Origin: DASRIA01 sp963768885
Lineage (GTDB): Bacteria > Actinomycetota > Thermoleophilia > Solirubrobacterales > JBBDJG01
Direction: 5' to 3'
Assembly: GCA_963768885.1 (NCBI GenBank)
Contig: CAVYJN010000006.1
Coordinates: 558,001-622,000 of the forward strand
Length of the DNA: 64,000 bases
Shown: piece by piece, positions 54,101 to 62,867 of the stretch
Layout: each line of letters starts with the position of its first letter
How positions within the stretch are numbered: position 1 is the stretch's first letter
Translations under genes and position numbers: made by a program
Notes under the pieces: model-generated
Seen by the model: the letters and a program-made list of their open reading frames with translations, nothing else
Databases searched by the model: none
What the model was told of the DNA's origin: nothing

Positions 54101-55316
54101 GCGGCGCGCTCCGCGCATACCGCCCAGCGCGAGGCCGCTGGCCACGGCGACGAACTGCACGCATGCCGCGAGCCTGATCGTTCCCGACGCCCCGAGCGTG
54201 GTCACCGCGGGCCCGGCGCAGGCGGCGCCGACCGCGAACGCTCCGACCTTCAGGGACGCCGCGGTCGTGAAGATCTGTCCGAGCAGCTCGGGTGGCGTCC
54301 ACCGTTGGCGCGCGCCGAACGTCGCCGCCAGGCCGGGGCCGTCGGCGAGCCCCGCGAGCGCGATCAGCAGGAGCGCGATCGGCAGCGTCGGCGCGAGCGG
54401 CCAAAGCAGCATCACGCAGCCGACGAGCGTGATCGCTCCCAGCACGACGCGCTCCGGGGGCCACCGGGTCTGGAGCCGCACCAGCGTCAGCGCCCCGATC
54501 GCCGAGCCGCACGCGAACGCCGCCCACATGTAGCCGGCGGTGCTGCGGTGCGCGCCGAGCTCGTCGAGCGCGAAGAACGGGAAGGCGACCGTCAGCAACC
54601 CGAGCCCGCCCAGGTTGAGCGCGCCGGCCGCCGTCACCGAGCGCAGGGCCGGGGTGGAGGCGAGCAGGCGCAGGCCGTCGCGCACGATCGTGCGCAGCGC
54701 GCGGGTGCGGTCGACATCCCGTGCGCGGGCGTCCATCTCCGGGATGCGCGCGATCAGGCCGATCGCGCCGATCGTCAGCACGGCCTCCACGATCAGCGAG
54801 ACGTCCGGCCCCGCGATGGCCGAGATCGTCCCGGCCAGCGCCGGCCCGGCGATCACCGCGATGTTGAAGCTCGTCGCTTCCAGCGCGTTCGCCTGGGCGA
54901 GCAGGTGATCGGGCACGATCACCGGGATCAGGCTCGTGAACCCGCCGAACGAAAGGGGCCAGGTGAGGCCCGCGACCAGCGCGACCAGCGGGCACGGTCC
55001 AGTCGGGGGCGTTGCCGGCGAGGACCACGATCCCGACGATGCTCGAAGCGGCGAGCACCTGGTCCAGCATCATCGCCTGGCGGCGGCGCCCGCTGCGGTC
55101 CAGCCAGGCGCCGAGCAGCGGGCCGGTGACGAGGCTCGGCAGCGTCACGGCGGCGACGGTCGCGCCCGCGAGCGCGGCGCTGCCCGTGCGCTCGAGCACG
55201 AGCAGCACGACGCCGACCGAGAACATCTCGTCGGCGAAGCGCGTCAGCGTCGCCGTCACGTAGAACAGCGGGTAGCCGCCATGTCGCCGGAGGCGCCCGA
55301 GATCGCCGGTGGACAT
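54081..55316 (-). CDS. MFS transporter (frameshifted)
   Basis: About twelve hydrophobic helices, starting YPLFYVTATLTRFADEMFSV, with the loop-2 motif GAWLDRSGRRRQAM between TM2 and TM3 and helices such as LIVEAVLTIGAIGLIARI and ERVVLGAITLVGCVMLLWPL. One extra base near 54990 breaks the frame after APDWTVP; the next part is LVALVAGLTWPLSFGGF. In the shifted frame the protein would run to 53858 straight through antisense secG. A missing G near 54120 would instead end it at 54081 (411 residues), which I find more natural. Drug or metabolite efflux is likely; the substrate is unknown. Confidence 0.75.
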   Translation of the reverse strand: MSTGDLGRLRRHGGYPLFYVTATLTRFADEMFSVGVVLLVLERTGSAALAGATVAAVTLPSLVTGPLLGAWLDRSGRRRQAMMLDQVLAASSIVGIVVLAGNAPDWTVPAGRAGRGPHLAPFVRRVHEPDPGDRARSPARPGERAGSDELQHRGDRRAGAGRDDLGHRGAGRLADRGGRADDRRDRPDRAHPGDGRPRTGCRPHPRAAHDRARRPAPARLHPGPALGDGGRRAQPGRARVADGRLPVLRARRARRAPQHRRLHVGGVRVRLGDRGADAGAAPDPVAPGARRAGSDHARRLRDAALAARADAADRAPADRARGARRRPRPGGDVRRAPTVDATRAARTDLHDRGVPEGRSVRGRRRLRRARGDHARGVGNDQARGMRAVRRRGQRPRAGRYARSAPLRSSGG

Positions 55317-55430
55317 CCGCTGATCGTTTCACAGCCCATGCGGCCTTCATGTGCCTGAGCGCACTCAATGTCGTGCTCACGCGGCCGTAGCCGCCGGATA
55401 TCCTTGGCTCTCCCCGACGGAGGAGCGGCC

Positions 55431-56657
55431 TTGGAATTCGAATACAGCCCCAGGACCCAGGAGCTCAGCGAGAACCTGCTGGACTTCATGGACAACCACG
55501 TGTATCCGGCGGAGCAGGTCTGGTACGAGCAGGTGACCGAGTCCGGGAACCCGTACTTCCATCCGCCCGTGATGGAGGAGCTGAAGACCGAAGCACGCAA
55601 CCGCGGGCTGTGGAACCTGTTCCTCCCGGACAAGCGGTTCGGGGCGGGGCTCACGAACCTCGAATACGCGCCGCTCGCGGAGATCACCGGCCGCAGCCAC
55701 ATCGCCCCGGAGGCCCTCAACTGCGCCGCGCCCGACACCGGCAACATGGAGATCCTCGCCGAGTTCGGCACGCCGGAACAGCAGCAGGACTGGCTCGAGC
55801 CGCTGCTCGAGGGCGAGATCCGCTCGTGCTTCGCGATGACCGAGCCCGAGGTCGCCAGCTCGGACGCCACCAACATCCAGAGCCGCATCGAGCGCGACGG
55901 GGACGAGTACGTCATCAACGGCCGCAAGTGGTGGACCAGCGGCGCCGCGAGCGACCGCTGCAAGATCTCGGTCTTCATGGGCGTGAGCGACCCCGAGGCC
56001 GACCCGCACCGGCGCCACAGCATGATCCTCGTGCCGCTCGACACGCCGGGCATCGACATCGTCCGCACGCTGCCGGTGTTCGGCTTCGACCAGGGTCACG
56101 GCGGCCACTGCGAGGTCGTCTTCGACGACGTGCGGGTGCCGGCGTCGAACATGCTCGGCGAGGAGGGCGCGGGCTTCGCGATCGCGCAGGCGCGGCTCGG
56201 CCCGGGCCGCATACACCACTGCATGCGCGCGATCGGCATGGCCGAGCGGGCCTTCGACCTGATGTGCCGGCGCGCGCACGCGCGCACCACGTTCGGCAAG
56301 CCGCTTGCGCGCCAGGGCGTGATCCGCGAGTGGATCGCGGAGTCGCGGATCGAGATCGAGCAGGCTCGCCTGCTCGTGCTCAAGACCGCCTGGCTGATGG
56401 ACAAGGCGGGCAACAAGGGCGCGCGGATCGAGATCTCCGCGATCAAGGTCGCGGCGCCCGAGGTGGCAGTGCGCGTGATCGACCGCGCGATCCAGGTGCA
56501 CGGCGGCGGGGGCGTCAGCAACGACTTCCCGCTCGCGGCGATGTACGCGGCCGCGCGGACCCTGCGCATCGCCGACGGCCCCGACGAGGTGCACAAGCTC
56601 TCGATCGCGCGGCGCGAGCTGCGCCGCTACGAGCCGCAGCTCGAGCCGGTCGCATAG
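55431..56657 (+). CDS. Acyl-CoA dehydrogenase
   Basis: 408 residues from a TTG at 55431 with GGAGGAG nine bases upstream; the longer frame to 55368 has no SD. Family motifs: FAMTEPEVASSDATNIQSRI (FAD/substrate), NGRKWWTSGA, RAHARTTFGKPLARQGVIRE, QVHGGGGVSNDFPLAAMYAA and IADGPDEVHKLSIARRELRR. Closest in pattern to the ACAD10/11-type branch. FAD-dependent alpha,beta-dehydrogenation of acyl-CoA in the cytoplasm. First of three tightly packed lipid genes, with the hydratase starting six bases later. Confidence 0.94.
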   Translation: MEFEYSPRTQELSENLLDFMDNHVYPAEQVWYEQVTESGNPYFHPPVMEELKTEARNRGLWNLFLPDKRFGAGLTNLEYAPLAEITGRSHIAPEALNCAAPDTGNMEILAEFGTPEQQQDWLEPLLEGEIRSCFAMTEPEVASSDATNIQSRIERDGDEYVINGRKWWTSGAASDRCKISVFMGVSDPEADPHRRHSMILVPLDTPGIDIVRTLPVFGFDQGHGGHCEVVFDDVRVPASNMLGEEGAGFAIAQARLGPGRIHHCMRAIGMAERAFDLMCRRAHARTTFGKPLARQGVIREWIAESRIEIEQARLLVLKTAWLMDKAGNKGARIEISAIKVAAPEVAVRVIDRAIQVHGGGGVSNDFPLAAMYAAARTLRIADGPDEVHKLSIARRELRRYEPQLEPVA

Positions 56658-56662
56658 GGCCC

Positions 56663-57469
56663 GTGCCCGAGGTCCTCGTCGAAAAGCGCGATCGCATCGC
56701 GTACATAACGCTGAACCGGCCGGAGGCGAGGAACGCCGTCGACCCCGCGATGCACGAGCTGCTGTGGAGCACGTGGGAGGACTTCCGCGATGACGACGCT
56801 GTCGACGTCGCGATCCTCACGGGCGCGGGCGATGCCTTCTGCGCCGGCGCCGATCTGAAGACCTACATACCGCCGGTGATCGAGGGCGCGACGCCGCGCT
56901 GGGTCCGCGACAACGTCGCGACGGGGCTCGGCGGGTTGACCCGGGGCCTACACCGGATCTACAAGCCCGTGATCGCGGCGGTCAACGGCTGGGCGCTCGC
57001 CGGCGGCCTCGAGACGGCGCTCGCGTGCGACATCAGGATCGCCTCGGAGCGGGCGATGTTCGGGTCCTTCGAGGCGCGGCGCGGGTACCACCACGGCGAC
57101 GGCGGCATCGTGCGGCTCGTCAACGCCTGCGGGGCGGGCATCGCGCTGGAGATGCTGCTGACCGCGGAGCCGATCGACGCCGAGCGCGCGCTGCGCTGCA
57201 ACCTCGTGTCGAAGGTCGTGCCGCATGACCTGCTGATGGACGAGGCGGAGAAGGTCGCCCGCCAGATCCTGCGCAACAGCCAGATCGCGGTGCGCTCGGC
57301 GAAGGAGACGATCCTCGACGTGATCGGCCGGCCGCTCGACGACCAGCTGCGCATCGAGGCCCTGAACGCGTATGCCTGTGCGGACACCGAGGAGACGCTG
57401 GCCCTGCTTCAGCGGTTCTACGAGAAGACCGACGCGGGCCGGGCCGGGACGCACAAGACCGAGCTGTGA
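56663..57469 (+). CDS. Enoyl-CoA hydratase/isomerase family protein
   Basis: 268 residues, GTG at 56663. Crotonase signatures: AYITLNRPEARNAVDPAMHE, oxyanion-hole residues in GAGDAFCAGADLKTY and VNGWALAGGLETALACDIRI. At the position of the first catalytic Glu the sequence reads ARRGYHHGDGG, where typical hydratases have E-x-x-x-G, so the exact chemistry may differ (isomerase, hydrolase or another crotonase activity). Its stop overlaps the SDR start (GTGA). With the dehydrogenase it suggests a beta-oxidation-like pathway. Confidence 0.9.
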   Translation: MPEVLVEKRDRIAYITLNRPEARNAVDPAMHELLWSTWEDFRDDDAVDVAILTGAGDAFCAGADLKTYIPPVIEGATPRWVRDNVATGLGGLTRGLHRIYKPVIAAVNGWALAGGLETALACDIRIASERAMFGSFEARRGYHHGDGGIVRLVNACGAGIALEMLLTAEPIDAERALRCNLVSKVVPHDLLMDEAEKVARQILRNSQIAVRSAKETILDVIGRPLDDQLRIEALNAYACADTEETLALLQRFYEKTDAGRAGTHKTEL

Positions 57470-58140
57470 GGCGCGCGGTCGTCACGGGGGCGGCCCGTGG
57501 GATCGGCGCCGCGATCGCGGACGCGCTGCGGGGCGCGGGAATGGAGGTCGTGACGGTCGACCTCGCCGAGGGCTGCGACGTGCGGCTCGACGTGGCACGC
57601 GATCCGTTCCCCGACCTCGGCGAAGTCGACGTGTGCGTCCCGAACGCGGCGATTACGACGACCGTCGCGGCCGCGCACCGCATGACGCCGGAGCAGTGGC
57701 AGCGCGACATCGACGTGAACCTGACCGGCGCGTTCCGGACGGTCCAGGCCGTCCTCGGCGGGATGCGCGAGCGCGGCTACGGCCGCATCGTCGCGATCTC
57801 GAGCGGCGCGGCCGAGTCGGGCCTGCCCGGGCAGGTGGCCTACAGCGCCTCGAAGGCCGGGCTGATCGGGATGGTGCGCACGATCGCCGCCGAGAACGTC
57901 GCCCGCGGCATCACCGCGAACGCCGTGCTGCCCGGGTTCGTCGAGACCGAGAACGTGCGCGCGATGCCGGCGGACGTGCTCGAGCGCGTGACGTCGGCGT
58001 TGCCGGCCGGCCGGATGGCCGCGCCGTCCGAGGTCGCGGGCCTGGTCGCCTACCTCGCCTCCGAGCACGCGGGCTACGTCACCGGTCAGGCGATCGGGAT
58101 CGACGGCGGCCTGCGGCTCAACACGAGGTCGATCACCTGA
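57466..58140 (+). CDS. Short-chain dehydrogenase/reductase (FabG-like)
   Basis: 224 residues. Cofactor motif TGAARGIGAAIADAL, acidic end of strand 2 in VVTVDLAEG, PNAAITTTVAAAHR in place of NNAG, catalytic Ser in AISSGAAESGLPGQ and YSASK. C-terminal GYVTGQAIGIDGGLRL is typical of FabG-type enzymes. Translationally coupled to the hydratase and likely to act on the 3-hydroxyacyl product. Its last eight bases overlap the convergent gene. Confidence 0.92.
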   Translation: MRRAVVTGAARGIGAAIADALRGAGMEVVTVDLAEGCDVRLDVARDPFPDLGEVDVCVPNAAITTTVAAAHRMTPEQWQRDIDVNLTGAFRTVQAVLGGMRERGYGRIVAISSGAAESGLPGQVAYSASKAGLIGMVRTIAAENVARGITANAVLPGFVETENVRAMPADVLERVTSALPAGRMAAPSEVAGLVAYLASEHAGYVTGQAIGIDGGLRLNTRSIT

Positions 58141-58969
58141 TGCGCTTCTCGGCTGCGGCGACGGCGCGTGCGGCGTTGTCGCGCGCCCGGGCCGCGTCGC
58201 GCTCTTTCCGCTCGGCGTCGCGCAGCGCGGCACTCGCCTGCGCGGCCCGCTCCCGCGCCTCGTCGGCGCGCCGCTGAGCGTCGTCGGCCCGCTTGCGCGC
58301 CCGCTCGGCGGTTTGCGCCGCCGAGGCGTGTGCGCGCTGCGCCTTCTGCTGCTCCGACTTGGACGCGGCCAGCTCGCGCTTCGCCTCGCGGCGCCGCTCC
58401 GCATCCTGCCGCGGCTCCCTGCCGCCCTTGGTTTGCCGCCCGCGCGCCGGCTCGGCGGGGGCGACGCTCACCTCCGAACCGCCGAACAGGCCGACGGCCT
58501 CGCGCTCGCGCACGAGCCGGCCGGCGGCAAGGTCGCGTGCGGTGTGCTCGTCCAGCGCCGCCGCGTGCAGCGTGGCCCTGATCCGCTCGTCGATCGATGC
58601 GGTCGCGCCGCCGGCCTCGCCGGCGACCGCGGTTGCGTCCCGGGTGAGCTCGTCGACCAGCTCACGCTCCTCGGCCGACACGCGCTTGAGGGAGGAGCGA
58701 TCCTTGCCGGCGAGCAGCGCGTCCTGCGCCTTGCGCAGTCGGTCACCGATCGCCAGCAGCCGTTTGACGTCCTGCGGCCGCCGTCGCGCGAGCTGGTTCA
58801 GCGCCCAGGCGGGGACCGTCGGCTTGCGCAACGACTTGACGGCGTCGGCCTCGTCGCGCCGTCCTTCCTGGCGCAGGCGCCGCGCGAGCGCGTCGCGTGC
58901 CTTCGTGAAGTCCGCGGGCGCGAGCCCGTAGAGCTCGTCGGCGGCGTCGTCGGGCCTGCGGCCTGCCAT
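58133..58969 (-). CDS. Conserved actinobacterial coiled-coil protein, function unknown
   Basis: 278 residues from the ATG at 58969. The N-terminal part has LYGLAPADFTKARDALARRL, RKPTVPAWALNQLARRRP and LLAIGDRLRKAQDALLAGKD, a pattern seen in uncharacterised actinobacterial proteins. The last 110 residues are an Ala/Arg/Glu-rich coiled coil (AERARKRADDAQRRADEARE). No membrane segment or enzyme motif. A longer frame to 59068 is a shadow of the next gene. Confidence 0.75.
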   Translation of the reverse strand: MAGRRPDDAADELYGLAPADFTKARDALARRLRQEGRRDEADAVKSLRKPTVPAWALNQLARRRPQDVKRLLAIGDRLRKAQDALLAGKDRSSLKRVSAEERELVDELTRDATAVAGEAGGATASIDERIRATLHAAALDEHTARDLAAGRLVREREAVGLFGGSEVSVAPAEPARGRQTKGGREPRQDAERRREAKRELAASKSEQQKAQRAHASAAQTAERARKRADDAQRRADEARERAAQASAALRDAERKERDAARARDNAARAVAAAEKRIR

Positions 58970-58987
58970 GCCGGGATTCTCGCGAAA

Positions 58988-58993
58988 TAGGAT
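58988..58993 (+). promoter_or_regulatory. Leaderless -10 box for the SDR at 59001
   Basis: TAGGAT seven bases before the GTG at 59001; no SD. Confidence 0.45.
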
Positions 58994-59000
58994 GCGCCCC

Positions 59001-59918
59001 GTGTCTGGTCCGCTGACTGGCAAGGTGGCGCTCGTGGCGGGCGCGACCCGCGGCGCCGGGCGCGGCACGGCGATCGCGCTGGGAGAGGCGGGCGCGACGG
59101 TCTACTGCACCGGTCGCACGACCAGGAAGCGGCGCTCGGAGTACGACCGGCCGGAGACGATCGAGGAGACCGCGGAGCTCGTGGATGCCGCGGGCGGCGA
59201 GGGAATCGCAGTCGAGGTCGACCACCTGCAGCCGGCCGAGGTCGAGGTGCTGGTCCGGCGCATCGAGGCGCAGCGGGGCCGGCTGGACGTGCTGGTGAAC
59301 GACATCTGGGGCGGCGAGAACCTGTTCGAGTGGAACACGCCGGTGTGGGAGCACGACCTCGACAAGGGGCTGAGGATGCTGCGCCTGGCGATCGACACCC
59401 ACCTGATCACCAGCCACTTCGCGTTGCCCCTGCTGATCCGCGAGCCCGGCGGGCTGGTCGTCGAGATGACCGACGGCACGCTCGAGTACAACGCGGTGAA
59501 CTATCGGCTCTCGACCTTCTACGACCTGGCCAAGACGGCGGTCATCCGGCTCGCGTTCGCGCAGGGCAAGGAGCTCGCGCCGCACGGCTGCACCGCCGTG
59601 GCGCTGACGCCGGGCTGGATGCGCTCGGAGATGATGCTCGACAACTACGGGGTCACCGAAGCCAACTGGCGTGACGCGGCGGCCAGGAACCCCCACTTCG
59701 CCGCGATCTCCGAGACCCCGCGGTTCGTCGGACGCGCGGTCGCCGCCCTCGCCGCGGACCCGCAGCTCCATCGGCGCAACGGCGGCTCTTTCTCGTCCGG
59801 CGGCCTCGCGCGCGAGTACGGCTTCACCGATCTCGACGGCTCCCGGCCCGACTGCTGGCGCTACATGGTCGAAGTCCAGGACCCGGGCCGCCCAGCGGAC
59901 CCGACCGGCTACCGATGA
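59001..59918 (+). CDS. SDR family oxidoreductase
   Basis: 305 residues from the GTG at 59001. Cofactor motif VAGATRGAGRGTAIALGEAG, basic residues after strand 2 (CTGRTTRKRRSEY) suggesting NADPH, VNDIWGGENLFEWNTPVWEH, catalytic-type EMTDGTLEYNAVNYRLSTFY with Tyr and a displaced Lys (YDLAKTAVIRLAF). Long C-terminus ending PGRPADPTGYR. It belongs to the longer SDR branch whose substrates are mostly unknown. Overlaps the methyltransferase start (ATGA). Confidence 0.87.
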   Translation: MSGPLTGKVALVAGATRGAGRGTAIALGEAGATVYCTGRTTRKRRSEYDRPETIEETAELVDAAGGEGIAVEVDHLQPAEVEVLVRRIEAQRGRLDVLVNDIWGGENLFEWNTPVWEHDLDKGLRMLRLAIDTHLITSHFALPLLIREPGGLVVEMTDGTLEYNAVNYRLSTFYDLAKTAVIRLAFAQGKELAPHGCTAVALTPGWMRSEMMLDNYGVTEANWRDAAARNPHFAAISETPRFVGRAVAALAADPQLHRRNGGSFSSGGLAREYGFTDLDGSRPDCWRYMVEVQDPGRPADPTGYR

Positions 59919-60528
59919 AGCCGGAAGCCCGGATGCAGGCCGACGATCTGATCAGCGAGACGCTGTCGCTGCCGCACGGCGAGCTGCATCTGCTCCAGCC
60001 CCGCGAGAGCGCCGAGCTGCCCGACGACGGCGACGTCGAATGGGCGCCGCTGGTGCCCTACTGGTCGGTCCTGTGGCGCAGCGGGATCACGCTCGGACGG
60101 GAGCTGGGCCGGCGGCGGCTGGACGGCCTGCGGGTCGTCGAGCTGGGCTGCGGCATGGGAGTGCCGAGCCTCGCGGCGAGCCGCTGCGGCGCGGCGGTGC
60201 TGGCGACCGACGCGAGCGATGAGGCGCTCGAGCTGCTCGCCCGCAACGCGTCCCGCAACGGGCTCCCCGTCGAGACCATGCAGGTCGACTGGACGAGCCC
60301 GGCTGCGTTGCTCGCGCGCGCTCCCTTCGACCTCGTGCTCGCTGCGGACGTGCTGTACGAGCGCGCGAGCGTGGCGCAGCTGCTGGCGCTGCTGCCGCGG
60401 CTCGCGCCACGGGTGCTGCTGGCAGACCCGGGGCGCCCGGCACGGACGCGTTCCTCGCCCAGGCCCGTCGCCGCTGGCCGGTCGGGACGCAGGCCAGGGG
60501 GGTGGTGAGCATCCACGCGCTCGGATGA
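59915..60528 (+). CDS. Class I methyltransferase, family 16-like (3' frameshift)
   Basis: ATG at 59915 overlapping the SDR stop. Motif WAPLVPYWSVLWRSGITLGR precedes the SAM-binding loop VVELGCGMGVPSLAASRCGA, acidic strand 2 (VLATDASDEALELLARNASR) and the motif-IV-like DLVLAADVLYE, as in family 16 (lysine or nicotinamide) methyltransferases. As given, it ends at 60508 with a Pro/Arg-rich nonsense tail. One missing G near 60437 restores GTDAFLAQARRRWPVGTQ and a stop at 60528 (204 residues). Probably a protein or small-molecule methylase. Confidence 0.82.
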
Positions 60529-60537
60529 CCCGGCCGA

Positions 60538-61235
60538 TCACCGCTCCAACCCGTAGCGCTCCCAATGCTCGGCCGGGATGTCGGCCGGGTCCTTGTACCA
60601 GTACCAGACGCACGGATCGCGGTCGAAGTCGTCGGGCGGCTTGCTGGGGTAGACGGGCAGGCCCGTCCAGCGGATCGGCAGCAGCTCGTTCATGAAGGTG
60701 CAGTGCGTGCAGTACAGGGGGAACCCCGCGCGCCCGTAGCTCCAGTCGTGCGCCTCGGCCGTCACGCCGAATCCGTTCGGCCCCTCGTAGGCGCCGTTGC
60801 GCCACAGCCGCTGGCCCGAGCCACACGGGTTCATCGCGAACGTGAACTTCTCGTCGTCCTCGGTGACGTGAAGGCGCCGGGGTTCGGGCCCGTGCCGCTG
60901 CACGAGTGCGCGCGCCAGTTCGCGGCGAGCGCGTGCACCATCCAGCGCCGGTCCTGCTGCTGGATCGCCTCCGCGTGCGACTTCCAGCCGCGCTCGAGGC
61001 TGTACTCCCACGCGGCCTCGACGCCCTCGTCGCCGAGGCGGTCCTGCACGAAGCTGATCAGCCCCGCCATGCCGCCCGCCATCAGGTCGTGCAGCAGGCG
61101 CCACTCGTGCTTCATCTCCTCGCACAGCGCCTTCGCGGCCTCGGGGTCGCCGCGGTCGATCGCCTCGATCGCGCGGTCCATCGTCGGCCGCGACATCTCT
61201 GCGAGCTCCTCCTGCGAGAACCAGCGCTCCGCCAT
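60538..61235 (-). CDS. Conserved protein with clustered Cys/His residues, function unknown (one frameshift)
   Basis: ATG at 61235 after AGAGGAGGAAGCG, a strong SD. Helical N-terminal half (PTMDRAIEAIDRGDPEAAKA, LLHDLMAGGMAGLISFVQDR) and a Cys-containing C-terminal half: FAMNPCGSGQRLWR, GFPLYCTHCTFMNELLPI and DPCVWYWYKDPADIPAEHWE. One missing base near 60868 (a GG run in GAFTVTEDDEKF) splits the frame; correction gives 232 residues. The CGSG plus CTHC cluster could bind a metal. I cannot name the family. Confidence 0.7.
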
Positions 61236-61296
61236 CGCTTCCTCCTCTAGTCCCTGTTCACCGGCCGGCGTGAGCCTATAGCCGGCGGCTGGAGGT

Positions 61297-62742
61297 CTAG
61301 CTGACGGCGGCGAGGTGGCGCACGCGCGGCTTCGTGCGCGTGAACCGGCGGCGGCGCACGCCGTGCGGGCGGTGTCCGCGCAGCTCCCACAGCGCGCGCT
61401 CGAGCGCGCCCGGCAGCCGGCGTACCTCGGGGAGCGACTCGGGGTCGGCGTAGAGCCCGAAGTGCATCCATTCGCGATAGCTGAACATCCCGATCGAGAG
61501 GTTGTGCCCCTCGGCGAGCGGCACGACGGGATAGGCCTCGCGCAGCTTCGCCCCGGCCATGTACACGGGGAAGCGCGGACCGGGGATGTTCGAGACGGTC
61601 AGGTTGTAGACCCGCTTGCTGCCGACGAGCTTCGCGGCCGGTGTCTTGAGCGCGCTCGGCAGGTAGCCGAGCGCGTTCATCAGCCCCTCGAACGCGGCCG
61701 GCCGGTTGGCCGACTTGAAGGCCGCGGTCTGCTCGTGCACGCGCTGCAGGCGCGACTCGGCGCGGCCCAACTCGAGCGGCAGCTCGATGAACGCGAACGA
61801 GATGCGGTTGCCCAGCGCGGTGCGCTCCTCGTCGGTGCGGACGCTCACGGGGACCATCGCCTTGAGCGGGCGGACCGGCTCGCCGCAGCTCAGCGCGAGT
61901 GCGCGCAGCGCCCCCGTCACCGCCGCGAGGCAGACGTCGTTGACGGTCACGGAGTGCGCGCGCTTGATGCGGATCAGCTCCTCGATGCGGGCGCGGTGGC
62001 AGACGAGCGTGCGCCGCGGGCCGAGCGACGTGTTGAGGAACGAGGGCGGCGCGATCCGCAGCAGGTCGCGATCGACGGAGCCCGCCGCGCGGCGCACCGT
62101 GCCCGGGAGGCTGTCCGGGCCGGGCCGCGCGAGACGGGTCAGCCGCAGCGCCGCCGAGACCGTCTCAACCGCGCCGCCGCGCAGCGAAGCGAGCGTGAGG
62201 CCGACCGCGCCGGGCGGCTGCCCCTTCGGCTTCCACTCCTCCGGGCTCATCGGCTTGGCGTCCGGATCCGCGTCGAACAGGAGCAGCCCGAGCTCGACGG
62301 CCGACTTCCCGTCGACGAGCGCGTGATGCATCTTGAACACGATCCCGAGCCTGTCGTCCTCGAGGCGCGGCAGGAAGTACAGGTGCCACAGCGGGCGGTC
62401 GCGCAGCAGCGGCTCCGACAGCGCGGCGCCGGCCTTGCTCATGAAGTCCGCGAGCGGGACTGCCTGGGTCTCCGGCGCGAGACGCGTCACGTGCGCGCGC
62501 ACGTGAAAGCGGGGGTCGTCGACCCAGTAGGGCTCGCCCAGGCCCGGCGGCGGGAACGCCAGTCGCTGGCGGAAGCGGGGCGCGAACCCGAGCCGCGCGT
62601 CGACGCCGTCGGCCACCTGCTCGAGCGTGGGGCGGGGGCGCCCGGGATCGATCGAGAACAGCCCGCACCACGCGACATGCATATGCGCGTTGGAGGTCTC
62701 CACCCTCAGAAAAGACCCATCAAGCGGTGTGAGCCGCTTCAC
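61297..62742 (-). CDS. WS/DGAT-type wax ester synthase/diacylglycerol acyltransferase (2)
   Basis: 481 residues from a GTG at 62742 (GGAGGATTC upstream), where VKRLTPLDGSFLRVETSNAH matches the family start; the longer frame to 62889 adds upstream sequence. Catalytic motif FKMHHALVDGKSAVELG, NDVCLAAVTGALRALA, NLTVSNIPGPRFPVYMAGAK. Basic C-terminus (VRRRRFTRTKPRVRHLAAVS). Clearly diverged from the copy at 51862, so the two probably differ in substrate. Divergent from the PucR-type regulator. Confidence 0.92.
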   Translation of the reverse strand: MKRLTPLDGSFLRVETSNAHMHVAWCGLFSIDPGRPRPTLEQVADGVDARLGFAPRFRQRLAFPPPGLGEPYWVDDPRFHVRAHVTRLAPETQAVPLADFMSKAGAALSEPLLRDRPLWHLYFLPRLEDDRLGIVFKMHHALVDGKSAVELGLLLFDADPDAKPMSPEEWKPKGQPPGAVGLTLASLRGGAVETVSAALRLTRLARPGPDSLPGTVRRAAGSVDRDLLRIAPPSFLNTSLGPRRTLVCHRARIEELIRIKRAHSVTVNDVCLAAVTGALRALALSCGEPVRPLKAMVPVSVRTDEERTALGNRISFAFIELPLELGRAESRLQRVHEQTAAFKSANRPAAFEGLMNALGYLPSALKTPAAKLVGSKRVYNLTVSNIPGPRFPVYMAGAKLREAYPVVPLAEGHNLSIGMFSYREWMHFGLYADPESLPEVRRLPGALERALWELRGHRPHGVRRRRFTRTKPRVRHLAAVS

Positions 62743-62867
62743 GCTGCGAAGAATCCTCCAATCGGCGGACGGACCGCGACCTACCGTCTTGACAATCGGC
62801 GGGAGCACGAATTGGACCACTGTCCAAAGACCCGCCCGCGCCCCCCGCATACGGTGACGCAGGAGCG
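62743..62867. other. Divergent intergenic region, WS/DGAT 2 and PucR-like regulator
   Basis: 125 bases. A plus-strand TTGACA lies at 62789-62794, but I see no good -10 box 17-18 bases after it. No gene seen. Confidence 0.35.
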
